A stretch of DNA of 64,000 bases from Platanthera guangdongensis (GCA_039583875.1 CM077166.1:80040564-80104563), one strand, 5' to 3'; positions 46,601 through 57,758 are shown, numbered from the stretch's first letter. Program-made: numbers and translations. Notes: generated by a model not told the origin, from the letters alone.

Positions 46601-46774
46601 GGCATCTTCCCACTCCTTGACTCAAGTGGCCTCATTGAAGTTTGCAAGCTCTCGCTCATCCAGAGGACCTGCAAAGAAGAAGGAGACAAGACTCACTATA
46701 TTCCCATCATAGTATCGAGCTGGTGTCTTGTCAATCCTCTTTGATCTCTGAAGGGGCTGATCCTTGCTCACCAC

Positions 46775-47860
46775 CTATGTTGCTTCTTTAGGCTCAGCTC
46801 CATTCCCGAGCATACTTTGAGCAATGCTCCCCCTGCTTCCTAAGCCAGAAGCCTCTACCCCAGAGCTTGAAGCAATAGGAGCTGCTGGTGATACAGCAAG
46901 CTTCTCTTGCAGAACTTCAGCAGCCACCTTCTGCTCTTCATCAACCTTGCTCTCTGGTAGCTCAATCCAGCCTCCTCCATATGACGTCAGTTCATCAAAG
47001 ACCACGTCTCTTGATACAACAAACTTTTTCGTCGTAGGATCCATGCACTTCCATTCCTTCTTCCGCTCATCATAGCCTAGAAAGACAAGTTTCCTTGCCT
47101 TTGCATCAAGCTTTGTCCTTGAAGAATCCAGAACATGCACAAAGCAAGTTGATCCAAACACTCGAAGGTGTTCCATGTTTGGATTCCACTTCAGCAACAT
47201 CTCAAAAGGATACATCATGTTCATCGAACTGAGCGGCGCCTGATTGATGACTTAAGAAGCACAAGACATCCTCTCTGCCCAGAAGGACCTAGGAATGAAT
47301 TTCGCATGACGCCAACACTTGCAGGTTTCCGTTAGATGACGGATCTTTCGCTCTGCTACTCCGTTTTGTTGTGGAGTATGAGCACAAGTAAGCTCTCCCT
47401 GGATCTCGTGCTTCCTACAGAAGTTAGAAAACTTGGAGGAGACAAACTCACCACCATTGTCTGATCTAAACTTCTTGATCCGCAAGCCAAGCCGGCCCTC
47501 TACTAGCTCCTTGAACTCCATAAACAATCGGTAAGCTTCTGACTTCTCCTTCAAGAAATATACCTAAGTGTATCTTGAGTAGTCATCAATCAGAACGAGC
47601 ATATATCTGCTCCCACCATGGCTAGCAGTGATGGTTGGTCCCATCAGGTCACCATGTATACACTCCAATGGTCTATTGCTCCTTGTTTGTAACTTATCAA
47701 ATAGAAGGCGATGAGCCTTACCGTACTGACACCCCACGCAAATGTGACCATCGCCAAAGGAAGATAGCTTAGGCAAGCTTCTCACAAGGCTCCTGTTTGC
47801 CATAGCTTTCAACTTTTCCATTCCTACATGCCCCAGCCGCTCATGTCATATAGAAACGCT
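46775..47860 (-). pseudogene. pol: Integrase of F1, degraded
   Basis: The pre-integrase part (47821-47564) has CVGCQYGKAHRLLFD and VLIDDYSRYT. The core continues at 47554-47252 with RSDNGGEF and HTPQQNGVAERK, so the Asp-Asp-Glu set is recognisable. Two stops (near 47562 and 47252) break it. The C-terminal part, 47224-46775, has FLGYDERKKEWKCMDP and VVFDELTSYGGGW. F2 lacks the core. Confidence 0.85.
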
Positions 47861-48130
47861 ATCATTAGCCCTCATTCGATCAATGTAAGAGTTTGTTGCA
47901 AGAACAAACAAGTTCTAAACTCTCCTCCCAACGTGAGCAACATTAGCTTTTACCGCTGATACATTGCGAAGTAACTTCACTTAGGTGGGCCCAAACAGAA
48001 CGTGATAACCTGCGTCTAACACATTGGTCACATAGAAGAGGTTCTTCTTCATGCCTGACACATGATACACACTCCTTAACATGAGTGGCCCCTTATCACT
48101 ACCCAAGGACACGACCCCCTTCTTCTATAC

Positions 48131-49226
48131 TCAATAAACAGTATTATCAGCAGTAATGATAGCTTCGTTAACTGAGTAATTTTGCAGCGAGGAGAACTTT
48201 GACTTGTCTCCGGTGAGGTGATGACTACAGTCGGAGTCCACGATCCACTCGTCGTTGAAGTCTACAGCGGATAAGGCATAGACACAAGTGCCTATCATGA
48301 AAGCTCCACCCCATCCAGTTGGCTCAGTATTAGAGCAAGTTTCCTCCTTGCCTGCAGAATGCCAAGGTTGTAGTTTGACCTTGCAGTCATGCTTGAAGTG
48401 TCCCTGCTGATGACACCTGTAGCACTTGAAGTTCTTTTTTCCAATCCTTCTTAGGAGCAGCGCTCCTCTCTGGCTGATAAGAGGTTGAAGGCTCATTTTC
48501 AGCAACGGTGTTCTTCTTCTTCCCTTCCCATCTCTTCTTCTTCTTGCCTGTGAACAACACTTCACTACCTTATTCAGAGATAGTGATTCCAGCCATCTGT
48601 CTAGCCAAACTTTACTGCAAAGCAAGCAGGTTCTCAAGCTCTAGTAGAGATGACTAAGTGGCCCAGCCTTGAACAGAGGTTACAAAGATAACATACTCCT
48701 TCCGCAAGCCACAGATAATGTGCCTTTTCAACTTGGCCTCAGAGATGGGCTCATCAGGATCAAGTGCTGATATCTCAGCACACAGACTCTTCATCTTCAG
48801 AAAAAACATAGAGATGGTCAGGTCTCCTTGAGGCATGCTACCCAACTTATTCTCTAGGAATTGTAGCCTCACCACGTTCTTCCTGTTGAACAACCCATCA
48901 ATAGTTGTCCAAATATCAGCAGCCGACTCACATCCAATGATGTGATCAAATAGCTCCGGTGAAACAGCCCTCTTGAGGGTAAACTCAGCCTTTGTGTTAG
49001 TTTTCCTCTAGACTCTCACGTGCTCATCCGTCCAAAATGCAGCAGTAACTTCCTGTCTGTCGTCACCACCGACGACCTCCCGTAGATCCTTGCCCAGAAG
49101 AAAACTCTTCATGCATGACTTCCATATTTTAAAGTTAGTCGTTGTTAAGAGTTCAATACCCAGACCTCTTGTGTAGTTCCCTTCCATTACAGCAACCTTG
49201 GTTAAGCTTTCAGAAGCACAAAGCAC
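48131..49226 (-). pseudogene. gag: gag and protease of F1, degraded
   Basis: The first segment (49226-49008) has NFKIWKSCMKSFLLGKDLRE. The Gag domain proper is at 48893-48654 (RLQFLENKLGSM, KLKRHIICGLRKEYV). The zinc knuckle CYRCHQQGHFKHDC (48425-48384 region) is intact. The protease reads WIVDSDCSHHLTG, with Asp in place of the catalytic Gly; F2 keeps WIVDSGC. Stops at 49008 and about 48650 separate the parts. Confidence 0.85.
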
Positions 49227-49263
49227 AACACAAGTTGATCACCGCTCAAGCAACTGAACCTCG

Positions 49264-49274
49264 CTCTGATACCA
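49264..49274 (-). other. Primer binding site of F1
   Basis: TGGTATCAGAGC on the minus strand immediately follows LTR2 and is an exact 12-base match to the initiator-Met tRNA primer site. Confidence 0.9.
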
Positions 49275-50824
49275 TGTTGAATTTTCTCCAAGTGGTCAAT
49301 GAGATAGTCTGACGCCAAATGAATATTCTCAGATCTATCAAGATCACACCTTGATCAAGCGGAAACCAGGAAAGGAATCTCAAACACCAAATGCAAGTAG
49401 AAGGAACAAGCAGATCATGTATTTATTTACTTCTTTACAAGGCGAGGTATACGTAGCGAGACATGATTTCTCCAGTACACAAGGAAAAGCAGAAAGAATC
49501 AAAACAATCTGAGCAGACAGAACTAGAGACCGCCGAGATCGCCCAGTCCGCCAAAGTCGCCGAGCCCACCCGAACTACTGTTGCTAGAAGTCAAATAGAA
49601 CAATGAGTCCGCCGAGACCGCGAGGTCATGCGGACACGTCGTTATGCGCTGACTACTGCTGAACTGAAGAACAGACCGAATACCCTCCCGAGTCCGGCGG
49701 ACAGATTATTGAACTTGGAAAAACTAAAGCAGAAAAACCTGAAAAGCCGCAGAAGCGACCTGCTGAGACCGCTGATTGTAACTGCAAACTTTACTGATCC
49801 TGACTGAAGTCAATGCCAAACTCCTGGCTCCACAGTGCTAGCCGCGCAACCTGTAAACAGCAATCAGTTATCTCTACTCAACCAGCGCGGACAGGAAATC
49901 CCAGACCGCAACAATTAACCAAGACTCAACTTACTGTTCACTCAGTTATTGTAGACATGTCGGGGGAGGGTTTATTTATAGGCAGGGTGAGCACTGTGGT
50001 CACCGCCCTAGAGAATATAGTCACCGCCCCAGTTCGCGGCTAACACATCACAGTCCGTCGAGTCCGGAAGGACTAGGCTAGACTACAAACCCGCCAGGCG
50101 CCAGGTCAAAAAACAGACCGCCACAATGCAGACACTATGCCAATCCGCACTGCATGCAAGCACAGCGCAAGCCCTCCACTCAACACAGCATGTAGACATA
50201 GCCACAACCCAAGCTGCATCAGTCCGCTACGTGGACGAAGCGGCAATCCGCACAGCTCGACAACAACGCCACAATCCGCCACGAGTCCGCGACCTACAGG
50301 TAGTCCGTTCGGTCAACATCGGCCTCTGCGGACACTGCGAACACCATGGTCTTGTCACAAAAAATGACCAAGTCCAGCAGCCCATCAAGCAACTGGCGCG
50401 AGCATGGCAGACACAAAAGACCCAGACCGCCAATCATCAGGATAGTCCCCCACAAATAATGTGGCCAACACCCACTACATCACCGGAGAGCTCGGCAAGG
50501 ACCCAAGCCGATCTCCAAAAGCAGTCCGCTAAGGCGGACACCGCGTACGCAATCAAGTCCGCAACAACACCCGTGGATAACCACCAATCCGCTCGGTTAC
50601 CATAAGAACCGACTTAACTGTAGAACCACAGGTCGAGCAGAGCACCGCCACCAGACTGCCAAAGACAGGCCGCACAGGCCACTCCACAGGAACAGCCAAG
50701 CCCCCAAGTCCAACATGGACAGGTCACCCAGGCCGCAACCATTAGTCCGCCCAGGCCGCGGGCTCAGAACGCTCAAACCAACCGGCCTACTCCATCACCC
50801 GCTTTCACTTCATAAATTTGAACA
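49275..50824 (-). repeat. F LTR2 (shared middle LTR)
   Basis: It is the 3' LTR of F2 and the 5' LTR of F1. TATAAATA is at 49973-49980 (minus strand). It carries GTCCGCTAAGGCGGAC, a 6-bp inverted repeat with a 4-base loop, at about 50526-50541. No target duplication flanks it. Confidence 0.9.
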
Positions 50825-52521
50825 ATCCCCCTTGAAGTGAGAAGTGGTGATCAAGCCCAGCAAACCTCGTAATCGTTGAAATGGCCTCTTCGACAATGGC
50901 TTCGTGATGATGTCAGCAAGATTATCTTCACTCCGAACATGCCCGACCATAGGAGATCCCTCCAACACCTTATCCCTTATGAAGTGATGCTCGATCTCAA
51001 TATTCTTGGTACTTGCGTGACAAATTGGATTGTTCACCAGTTTGAGAGCACTCTCATTGTCACCTCGGAGCAAAGTAGGACCTTGTACTTCCTCATGAAT
51101 ATCCTCTACAAGCCTCCTCAACCAGATGGCTTCTCGAGCAGCCAAGGCCGAAGCCTTGTACTCTGCTTCCGTAGTAGATACGGACACTGAGTCCTGCTTT
51201 TTGCTACACCATGAGATGCAAGCTGATCCCCAAGTGAAAACATAACCCGAAGTTGATCTTTGATCATCCGAGTCAACACTATAATCAATATTCGTGTATC
51301 TAAGCAAATATAAGTCCGTGTCCCTTTTATAGAGGAGTCCCATATCAGAAGTTGCCTTGAAATACTTCAAGATATTCTTCGCCGCTACCAGATAGACTTC
51401 CTTGGCACAGCCATAAACCGACTTACTCTGCCAACAGCGTAAGAAATCTCTGGCCTTGTAATCGTTAAGTAAATCAAGCTCCACACTAGAGCTCTGAACA
51501 CCAAGGGATCAGGAAGAATCCTTCCTTCATCTCGTCAAGGATTCAGACTAAAATTCGGAGGAGTAGAGAAACTCTTCCCTTTCTTCATGCTGAATCAATT
51601 CAAAATGCGATCCACATATCCTTTCTGGCAGATGAGTATCCCGCTCTCCTTCCTCTCCACTTCGAGACCGAGAAAGTGATGAAGCTATCCCAAGTCTTTC
51701 ATCTCGAAGCGAATAGCTAGCTCAGCCCTAAGCCTAGCTATCTCCTCCTCAGAATTCCCTGTGATGATCATGTCATCAACATACAGCAGGACCAAGACCT
51801 GAAGCTCCCCATTCTTCTTGATGAAAAAGCTTGAATCCGAGTTAGAAGCAAGGTATCTGCATAATTGGAGATATTCTGCTATCTTCCCATAACAGGCTCT
51901 TGGAGCTTGCTTCAACCCATAGATAGCCTTCCTGAGCTTGTAGATAGTCTGGATGAACTTCAGAGACAAATCCAAGCGGCTGATCCATGAAGATGTCCTT
52001 ATCAATCTCCCCATAAAGAAAAGTGTTCTTCATGTCAAGCTGCCACATCCTCCATCCTTGGCAAGCAGCCAAAGCGATCACCACCTGAACGTGAGAGTTT
52101 AGCCTCCAAGGCTAGCAGTGATGGTTGGTCCCATCAGGTCACCATGTATACACTCCAATAGTCTCTTGCTCCTCTTTTGTGACTTATCAAACAGAAGGCA
52201 ATGAGCCTTACCGTACTGACACCCCGCACAAACGTGACCATCACCAAATGAAGATAGCTTTGGCAAGCTTCTCACAAGGCTCCTGTTTTCCATAGATTTC
52301 AACTTGTCCATTCCTATATGCCTGAGGCTCTCATGCCATATAGCAGCGCTATCATTAGCCCTCATCCGATCAACGTAAGAATTTGTTACAAGAACAAACA
52401 AGTTCTTAACTCTCCTCCCAACGTGAGCAACATCAGCCTTTACCGTTGATACATTGTGAAGTAACTTCACTTCTGTTGGCCCAAACCGAACGTGATAACC
52501 TGCGTCTAGCGCATTAGTCAT
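50810..52521 (-). pseudogene. pol: pol of F2 with the integrase core deleted
   Basis: The pre-integrase part (52521-52099) ends at ITASLGG. About 1.2 kb present in F1 is missing, and 18 bases not found in F1 fill the junction near 52090-52108. RT resumes at 52084 (QLDMKNTFLYGEID); a shifted frame has YVDDMIITGNS near 51780. RNase H (51484-50810) is open for 224 codons with SVDSDDQRSTSGYVF, STTEAEYKASALA, GDNESALKLVNNP and TKPLSKRPF; its stop lies 12 bases inside LTR2. The polypurine tract TTCAAGGGGGATTG lies at about 50825-50838. Confidence 0.85.
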
Positions 52522-52545
52522 AGAGAAGAGGTTCTTCTTAATGCC

Positions 52546-53699
52546 CTACACATGATACACACTCCTTAACGTGAGTGGCCTCTTATCACTACCCAAGGAC
52601 ACGACCCCCTCCTTCTCTACTGCATAAACATTATTATCAGTAGTAATGATAGCTTCGTTACCTGAGTAAGTTTGTAGTAAGGAGAACTTTGACTTTTCTC
52701 CAGTGAGGTGATGAACACAGCCGGAGTCCACGATCCACTCGTCATTGAAGTCGATAGCGGACAAGGCACAAACACAAGTGTCTGTCATGAAAGCTCCACC
52801 CCATTGAGCTGGCTCAGTATTAGATCAAGCTTCCTCATGCTTGAAGTGTCCCCGCTAATGACACCTGTAGCACTATAAGTTCTTTTTTCCAATCCTTCTT
52901 AGGAGCAGCACTCCTCTCTGGCTGATAAGAAGTTGAAGGCTCATTTTCTGCAGCGGTGTTCTTCTTCTTCCCTTCCTATCTCTTCTGCTTCTTGCCTGTG
53001 AACAGCGCTTCACTTCCTTCTTCAGAGATAGTGATTCCAGCCATCTGTCTAGCCAAACTTTACTGCGAAGCAAGCAGGTTCTCAAGCTCCAGTAGAGATG
53101 ACTGAAGATGGGCTCATCAGGATCAAGCGCTAATATCTCACGTGAACAGAGGTTACAAAGACAACATACTCCTTCTGCAAGCTGCGGATAATGTGCCTTT
53201 TCAACTTGGCCTCAAAGATGGGCTCATCAGGATCAAGCGCTAATATCTCAGCACACAGACTCTTCATATTTAGAAAAAACTTAGAGATGGTCAGGTCTCC
53301 TTGAGTCATCCTACCCAACTCATCCTACAGGAACCGTAGCCTCGCCACATTCTTCATGTTGAACAACCCATCAATAGTTGTCCAAATATCAGCAGCCAAC
53401 TCACATCCAATGATGTGATCAAACAGCTTCGGAGAAATAGCCCTCTTAAGGGTAAACTCATGCTTTGCGTTAGTTTTCCTCTAGACTCTCACGTGCTCAG
53501 CCATCCCAAACGCAGTAGTAACTTCCTGTCTGTCGTCACCACCGACGACCTCCCATAGGTCCTTGCCCAGAAAAGAACTCTTCATGCACGACTTCCACTT
53601 TTTAAAGTTAGTCGTGGTTAAGAGTTCAATACCCAGACCTCTTGTGTAGTTCCCTTCCATTGCAGGAACCTTGGTTAAGCTTTCAGAAGCACAAAGCAC
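52546..53699 (-). pseudogene. gag: gag and protease of F2, rearranged
   Basis: The N-terminal segment (53699-53481) matches F1. The Gag domain (53318-53130) is interrupted by a 36-bp copied insertion at 53105-53140. A deletion of about 45 bp at 52830 has removed part of the linker between the zinc knuckle and protease. The protease at 52788-52546 reads WIVDSGCVHHLTG and so keeps the Asp-Ser-Gly. Confidence 0.82.
53105..53140. repeat. 36-bp copied insertion in F2 gag
   Basis: The 36 bases starting AAGATGGGCTCATCAGG are an exact copy of 53215-53250, 110 bp away, and replace the short AAGTGGCCCAGCCTT stretch seen in F1 near 48655. Confidence 0.85.
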
Positions 53700-53736
53700 A
53701 ACACAAGTTGATCACCGCTCAATCAACTGAACCTCT

Positions 53737-53747
53737 CTCTGATACCA
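53737..53747 (-). other. Primer binding site of F2
   Basis: TGGTATCAGAG on the minus strand immediately follows LTR3. Confidence 0.9.
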
Positions 53748-55292
53748 TGTTGAATTTTCTCCAAGTGGTCAACGAGATAGTCTGAAGCCAAATGAATATT
53801 CTCAGATCTATCAAGATCACACCTTGATCAAGCAAAAACTAGGAAAGGAAGCTCAAACAACAAATGCAAGTAGAAGGAACAACCAAATCATTTATTTATT
53901 TACTTCTTTATAAGGCGAGGTATACGTGGCGAGACATGATATCGCCAGTACACAAGTAAAAATAGAAAGAATCAAAACAATCTGAGCGGACAGAACTGGA
54001 GACCGCCGAGACCGCCTAGTCCACCAAAGTAGCTGAGCCCGCCCGAACTGTTGCTACTAAAAGTCGAATATAACACAGAGTCTGCCGAGAACGCGAGGTC
54101 GTGCGGACACATCGTTATTCACTGACTGCTGCTGAACTGAAGAATAGACACCCTACCCGCCTGAGTCCGACGGACAAGTTATTGAACTTGGAAAAACTGA
54201 AGCAGAGAAACATGACAAGTGACAGAAGCGACCTGCTGAGACCGCCTATTGTAACCGCAAACTTCAGTGATCTTGACCGAAGTCAAAGCCAAACTCATGG
54301 CTCCACAGTGCTAGCAGCGCAACCTTCAAATAACAATCAGTTATCTCTACTTAACCCACACGGACAGGAAAACCCAGACCGCAATAATTAACCAAGACTC
54401 AACTTACTGTTCACTCAGTTACTGCAGACGTGTCGGGGGGCTCTATTTATAGGGAGGGTGAGGAGTGTGGTCACCGCCCTAGAGAATATAGTCACCACTC
54501 CAGTTCGCGGCTAACACATACCAGTCCGCCAAGTCCGCAAGGACTTGGCCAGACTACAAACCCGTCAGGCGCCAGGTCAAAAAATCGACCGCCACAATAA
54601 GGACATTATGCCAGTCTGCACTGCATGCAAGCATAGCGCCAGTTCGCCACTCAACACAGCATGCGAACACAGCCAGAACCTATGATGCATCAGTCTGCAC
54701 ACTATACGCGGACGAAGCGGCAGTCTGCATAACTCGACAATAATGCCACAGTCCGCCACGATTCCACGACCAACAGGCAGTCTACCCGGTCAAAAGCGGA
54801 CTCTACGAACACCATGGACTTCTCATAGAAAATGACCAAGTGCAGCAGCCCATCAAGCAACTGGCGCGAGCATGACGGACACAAAAGACCCAAACCGCCA
54901 ATCATCAGGAAAGTCTGCCACAAAGAATGTGGCCAACACCCACTGCATCACCGGAGAGCTCGGCAAGGACCCAAGCCGATCTCCAAAAGCAGTCTGCTAA
55001 GGCGGACACCGCGGACTCAATCAAGTCCGCAACAACACCCGCAGATAACCACCAATCCGCCCGATTACCACAAGAACCGGCTTAACTGCAGAACCACAAG
55101 TCGAGCAGAGCACCGCCACCAGACCGCCAAAGACAAGAAGCATAGGCCGCTCCACAAGAACAACCAAGCCACCAAGTCCAACTAGGCCAGGTCACCCAGG
55201 CCGCAACCATCAGTCCGCCCAGGCCACGGACTCAGACCGCTCAGACTTCCCGACCTGCTCCATCACCCACTTTCACTTCATAAATTTCAACA
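53748..55292 (-). repeat. F LTR3
   Basis: It is the 5' LTR of F2. TATAAATA is at 54444-54451 (minus strand). GTCCGC and GCGGAC motifs in both orientations are spread over 54500-55260, upstream of the TATA box on the transcribed strand. It ends at the outer junction with D LTR3. Confidence 0.9.
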
Positions 55293-55893
55293 GCCGCGTG
55301 GCTGGCAAATGGACTTGGAAGTGCTCCAGGTTGGGTTGATCTCAGATGTTGGCTGGAGGAAGAAGAAATCCAGCAGCCGTTGGATTAGGTTCAAGATCTG
55401 TGCAGATCTATTTATATTAAATGTAGATTTATGCATTTTTGTCACATGATATCAGTTATATAAGGAATTAAACTAAAAATACTTAGATTACTTTTATGAA
55501 ATAGTGGTCTACCTGGAAGTTGTAGCCCGTTGATTCTAGTTTATTTTAAAATTTGTTTGATCTAATTTGGAATTAAGGTCAGACCACAGCACTCATTTTG
55601 GTGAGGTTTATACCTATGCTAGATCAGAGATTGTTTTGAGTGCCCCCAACAATCAAGCCATCTAAATCACTTGAAATTTTGGCTAGGTGTCACTCTTACG
55701 TATACCTATAACATATCCAAAAATGGGAGTTTCTAGAAAATGTTTCCTAAAGTTTTTGTAGAAATTTAATAATGCATTTATGAATTATCTAATGGTTCTA
55801 ATTACCTCCAAACCATCCCAAATTTTGGTGAGTGGCTCTTTGGGTCAATGTAGGACTCTGTATAAAATTTCATCCAATTTGGAGATGATTTGT
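55293..55893 (+). repeat. D LTR3, right part
   Basis: It continues D LTR3 after element F and matches 12400-12999 of LTR2. The match stops at GGAGATGATTTGT (55893). It starts with GCCGC, the right target copy of F. Confidence 0.88.
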
Positions 55894-55923
55894 GAAATTT
55901 TACGAGGTATGCTTGATACCACC
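55894..55923. other. 30-bp stretch of unknown origin between D LTR3 and element C
   Basis: GAAATTTTACGAGGTATGC and the following 11 bases match neither the continuation of D in LTR2 (TTTGGGTTTTG) nor the other Sirevirus LTR ends. It may be filler from a deletion or a remnant of another insertion. Confidence 0.5.
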
Positions 55924-56721
55924 TGAAGGTGTTAGTTAGATCAGATATACTCTAGAGGGGGGGGGTGAATAGAGTATGTTGGTGATTTTAAAACTTTTAC
56001 AACTGTTGTTGTATTTTAGGTGTGTGTGCAGGGAAGCAAATACAATAAACCAAGATACAGCAACTATCTAATCACAACACATTCACAGAGCAAGGCCAGA
56101 AAACAAAAATAAAAGAAAGCAACCATACGACATAAGAATTTTATAGTGGTTCCCCAAATCTGGGTAGTCCACTCTTCTACCACCCTGGTAGGAATCCACT
56201 GCAGGAAGGGGTTGATCAGGTGTCCTGGCACCAATGGGGTTTTGATCAGGTTCCCAAAAACCAAACCCTCAAGTCTTTTGGAGGGAGACTTGCAACCAGA
56301 ATAATTTTGAAGGGAATTAAAACCCTGTACAGAAGTGGAGTGAGAGGGTGATGAGGTATTCTCTTTCTCAAGTCAAATGAGAAGACTTGTGGATTGTTGT
56401 TTAGCAGCTTTGCTCCCCCTGAGATGTAGAATGAATCAGGCAGAATGCTGGAGCACTGCTTCAGGGTGATAGGTCTTCAAAGACCTAGATTTCCTGGTCC
56501 AGAGAAAGTCTCCAGGAACTTCTTATGACTGATATGAATGTATTGTCTTTGAAGTTATCCTGAGTAAAAGCAGATGAAGAAGACTCTTGATATTGATGTA
56601 GTGTTCTTCTTCTTCTTCTTGATCAGTTTCTCTCTGGGCCAAGAATGAATTCCTTTTTCTGTGTTGTCTGAATCACTGTCTGTCTTTTTTTGTTGTCTAT
56701 CACTGTATTACTGACTCTTTC

Positions 56722-56729
56722 TATATATC
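56722..56729 (-). promoter_or_regulatory. TATA box of the element C LTR
   Basis: GATATATAG on the minus strand, about 240 bp downstream of the motif array. Confidence 0.5.
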
Positions 56730-56962
56730 TCAATGTCTCATAAGAAACATTCGAATTTTTGAATATAGAGCAGTAATGGCAGACGGCCTGAAAAGGAAGT
56801 AGCAATTAATTATTTCCCCAATTGTTTTCATGAAAAAATGGCATGTAATAATCCAGGATTAACTTCGCATTCTAACGATAGTATTCTGGGAAGAACTTTC
56901 ATTAAATGTTCAGGAATCAGCGCCATGGAATGAGACGGGAACGGAAGAAGACCTAGTCTGGA

Positions 56963-57390
56963 ATCGTCGACCGAAGAACATAATTCGTCGAACTGAGTTT
57001 TGAGTTCGTCGAGCTGAGCCTGAGTTCGTCGAGCTAAGCTGAGTTCATCGAGGTGACATTCTTCATTCGTTGAATAGACAATCTTCAATATCAGACAATC
57101 TTTATTCGTTGAGCAGAGAACTAAATTCGTCGAGCTGAGAACTGAAGTCGTCGACCTGAGAATCTGAGAACTTGAGGTCCAAGTTCGTCGAGCTCAGAAA
57201 GTAATTCGTCGACCAAAGCTTGAAGTTGGACTTAGAGAAATTCTGAAGTAGTCCTGATAATGCTTGAAGTAGAATCCCGGTGTTCGTCGAACAAAGAACA
57301 TAGTTTGTTGAGCTCAGCACTACGAATTGTCTCACGATCGTCGAGCGCAGAACTCCCTTCGTCGAGCTGAGTTCGACGAACGTCGAACTC
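56963..57390 (-). repeat. TTCGTCGA / TCGACGAA array in U3 of element C
   Basis: About 15 copies of TTCGTCGA or close variants, mostly followed by GCTGAG or ACTGAG. One inverted pair, TTCGTCGA-N7-TCGACGAA, lies near 57358-57380. Confidence 0.88.
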
Positions 57391-57573
57391 ATTTCACTTA
57401 GTCTGAAAAACTGATAGATCTGGAGTTCCTGATGGTCTTGAGGAAGGCTGGTCCATCTGAAGTTGAGATAGAGGACTGTCCTAGACTCTAAGACATAAAC
57501 TTGACCCAGACTATACATGATGGGTCACATCCTAAGTCAGTGGACCTAGCCCAAATCAACTAGGGATCCAACA

Positions 57574-57590
57574 ATCTCCCCCTATTTGGG
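57574..57590 (-). other. Polypurine tract of element C
   Basis: CCCAAATAGGGGGAGAT on the minus strand directly precedes the LTR start TGTTGG. Bases 57591-57758 are an AT-rich untranslated stretch between the extra ORF and this tract. Confidence 0.88.
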
Positions 57591-57758
57591 TGAGGTCACT
57601 AACAGAGACTCCAAGCAAAGAACAAAGCAAAATTAAGAAATATATCTGGCAGAGAATTTACAACACATGCATCAGATATATATATACATACAGGCTTTGT
57701 TTTAGTACAAGATATAGTCTGAAATAGAAGCAGAAATGAAATAACCACAAAATTACTT

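Larger units (their letters stand above)
43560..55292 (-). mobile_element. Element F: Ty1/copia in a three-LTR tandem, minus strand
   Basis: Three LTRs of about 1.55 kb alternate with two internal regions: LTR1 43560-45112, F1 internal 45113-49274, LTR2 49275-50824, F2 internal 50825-53747, LTR3 53748-55292. Only the outer ends show a target duplication. Each internal region has its own primer site and polypurine tract. It is inserted in D LTR3 at the position equal to about 12400 in LTR2. Gag and pol motifs are Ty1/copia, not Sirevirus-like: no extra ORF is present. I do not assign a lineage. Confidence 0.9.
3230..55893 (+). mobile_element. Element D: gypsy chromovirus (Tekay/Del-like) in a three-LTR tandem, interrupted by B, E and F
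   Basis: The order is LTR1, internal 1, LTR2, internal 2, LTR3, all on the plus strand. LTR2 begins TATAACATCCC (LTR3 has TGTAACATCTC) and ends TCTTACA; both internal regions begin with a TGGTATCAGAGGG primer site. The order gag, protease, RT, RNase H, integrase, chromodomain marks a Ty3/gypsy chromovirus; the 4.8-kb LTR fits the Tekay/Del group. LTR1 is cut by A and LTR3 is cut near C, so outer target duplications are not visible. Both coding copies are full of stops and frameshifts. Confidence 0.85.
55924..57573 (-). repeat. 3' LTR of element C
   Basis: On the minus strand it begins TGTTGGATCCC (57573) and ends AACACCTTCA (55924). Near its end it has the CACCCCCC block, with a run of nine G on the plus strand at 55957-55965. 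The TCGTCGA array is at 56963-57390 and a TATA box at 56722-56729. No gene is seen in it. Confidence 0.9.

Noticed and set aside
49813..50605. Open frames with Asn, Gln and Arg-rich peptides in F LTR2
   Set aside because: LTR sequence with GTCCGC-type motifs; frames differ in LTR1 and LTR3.
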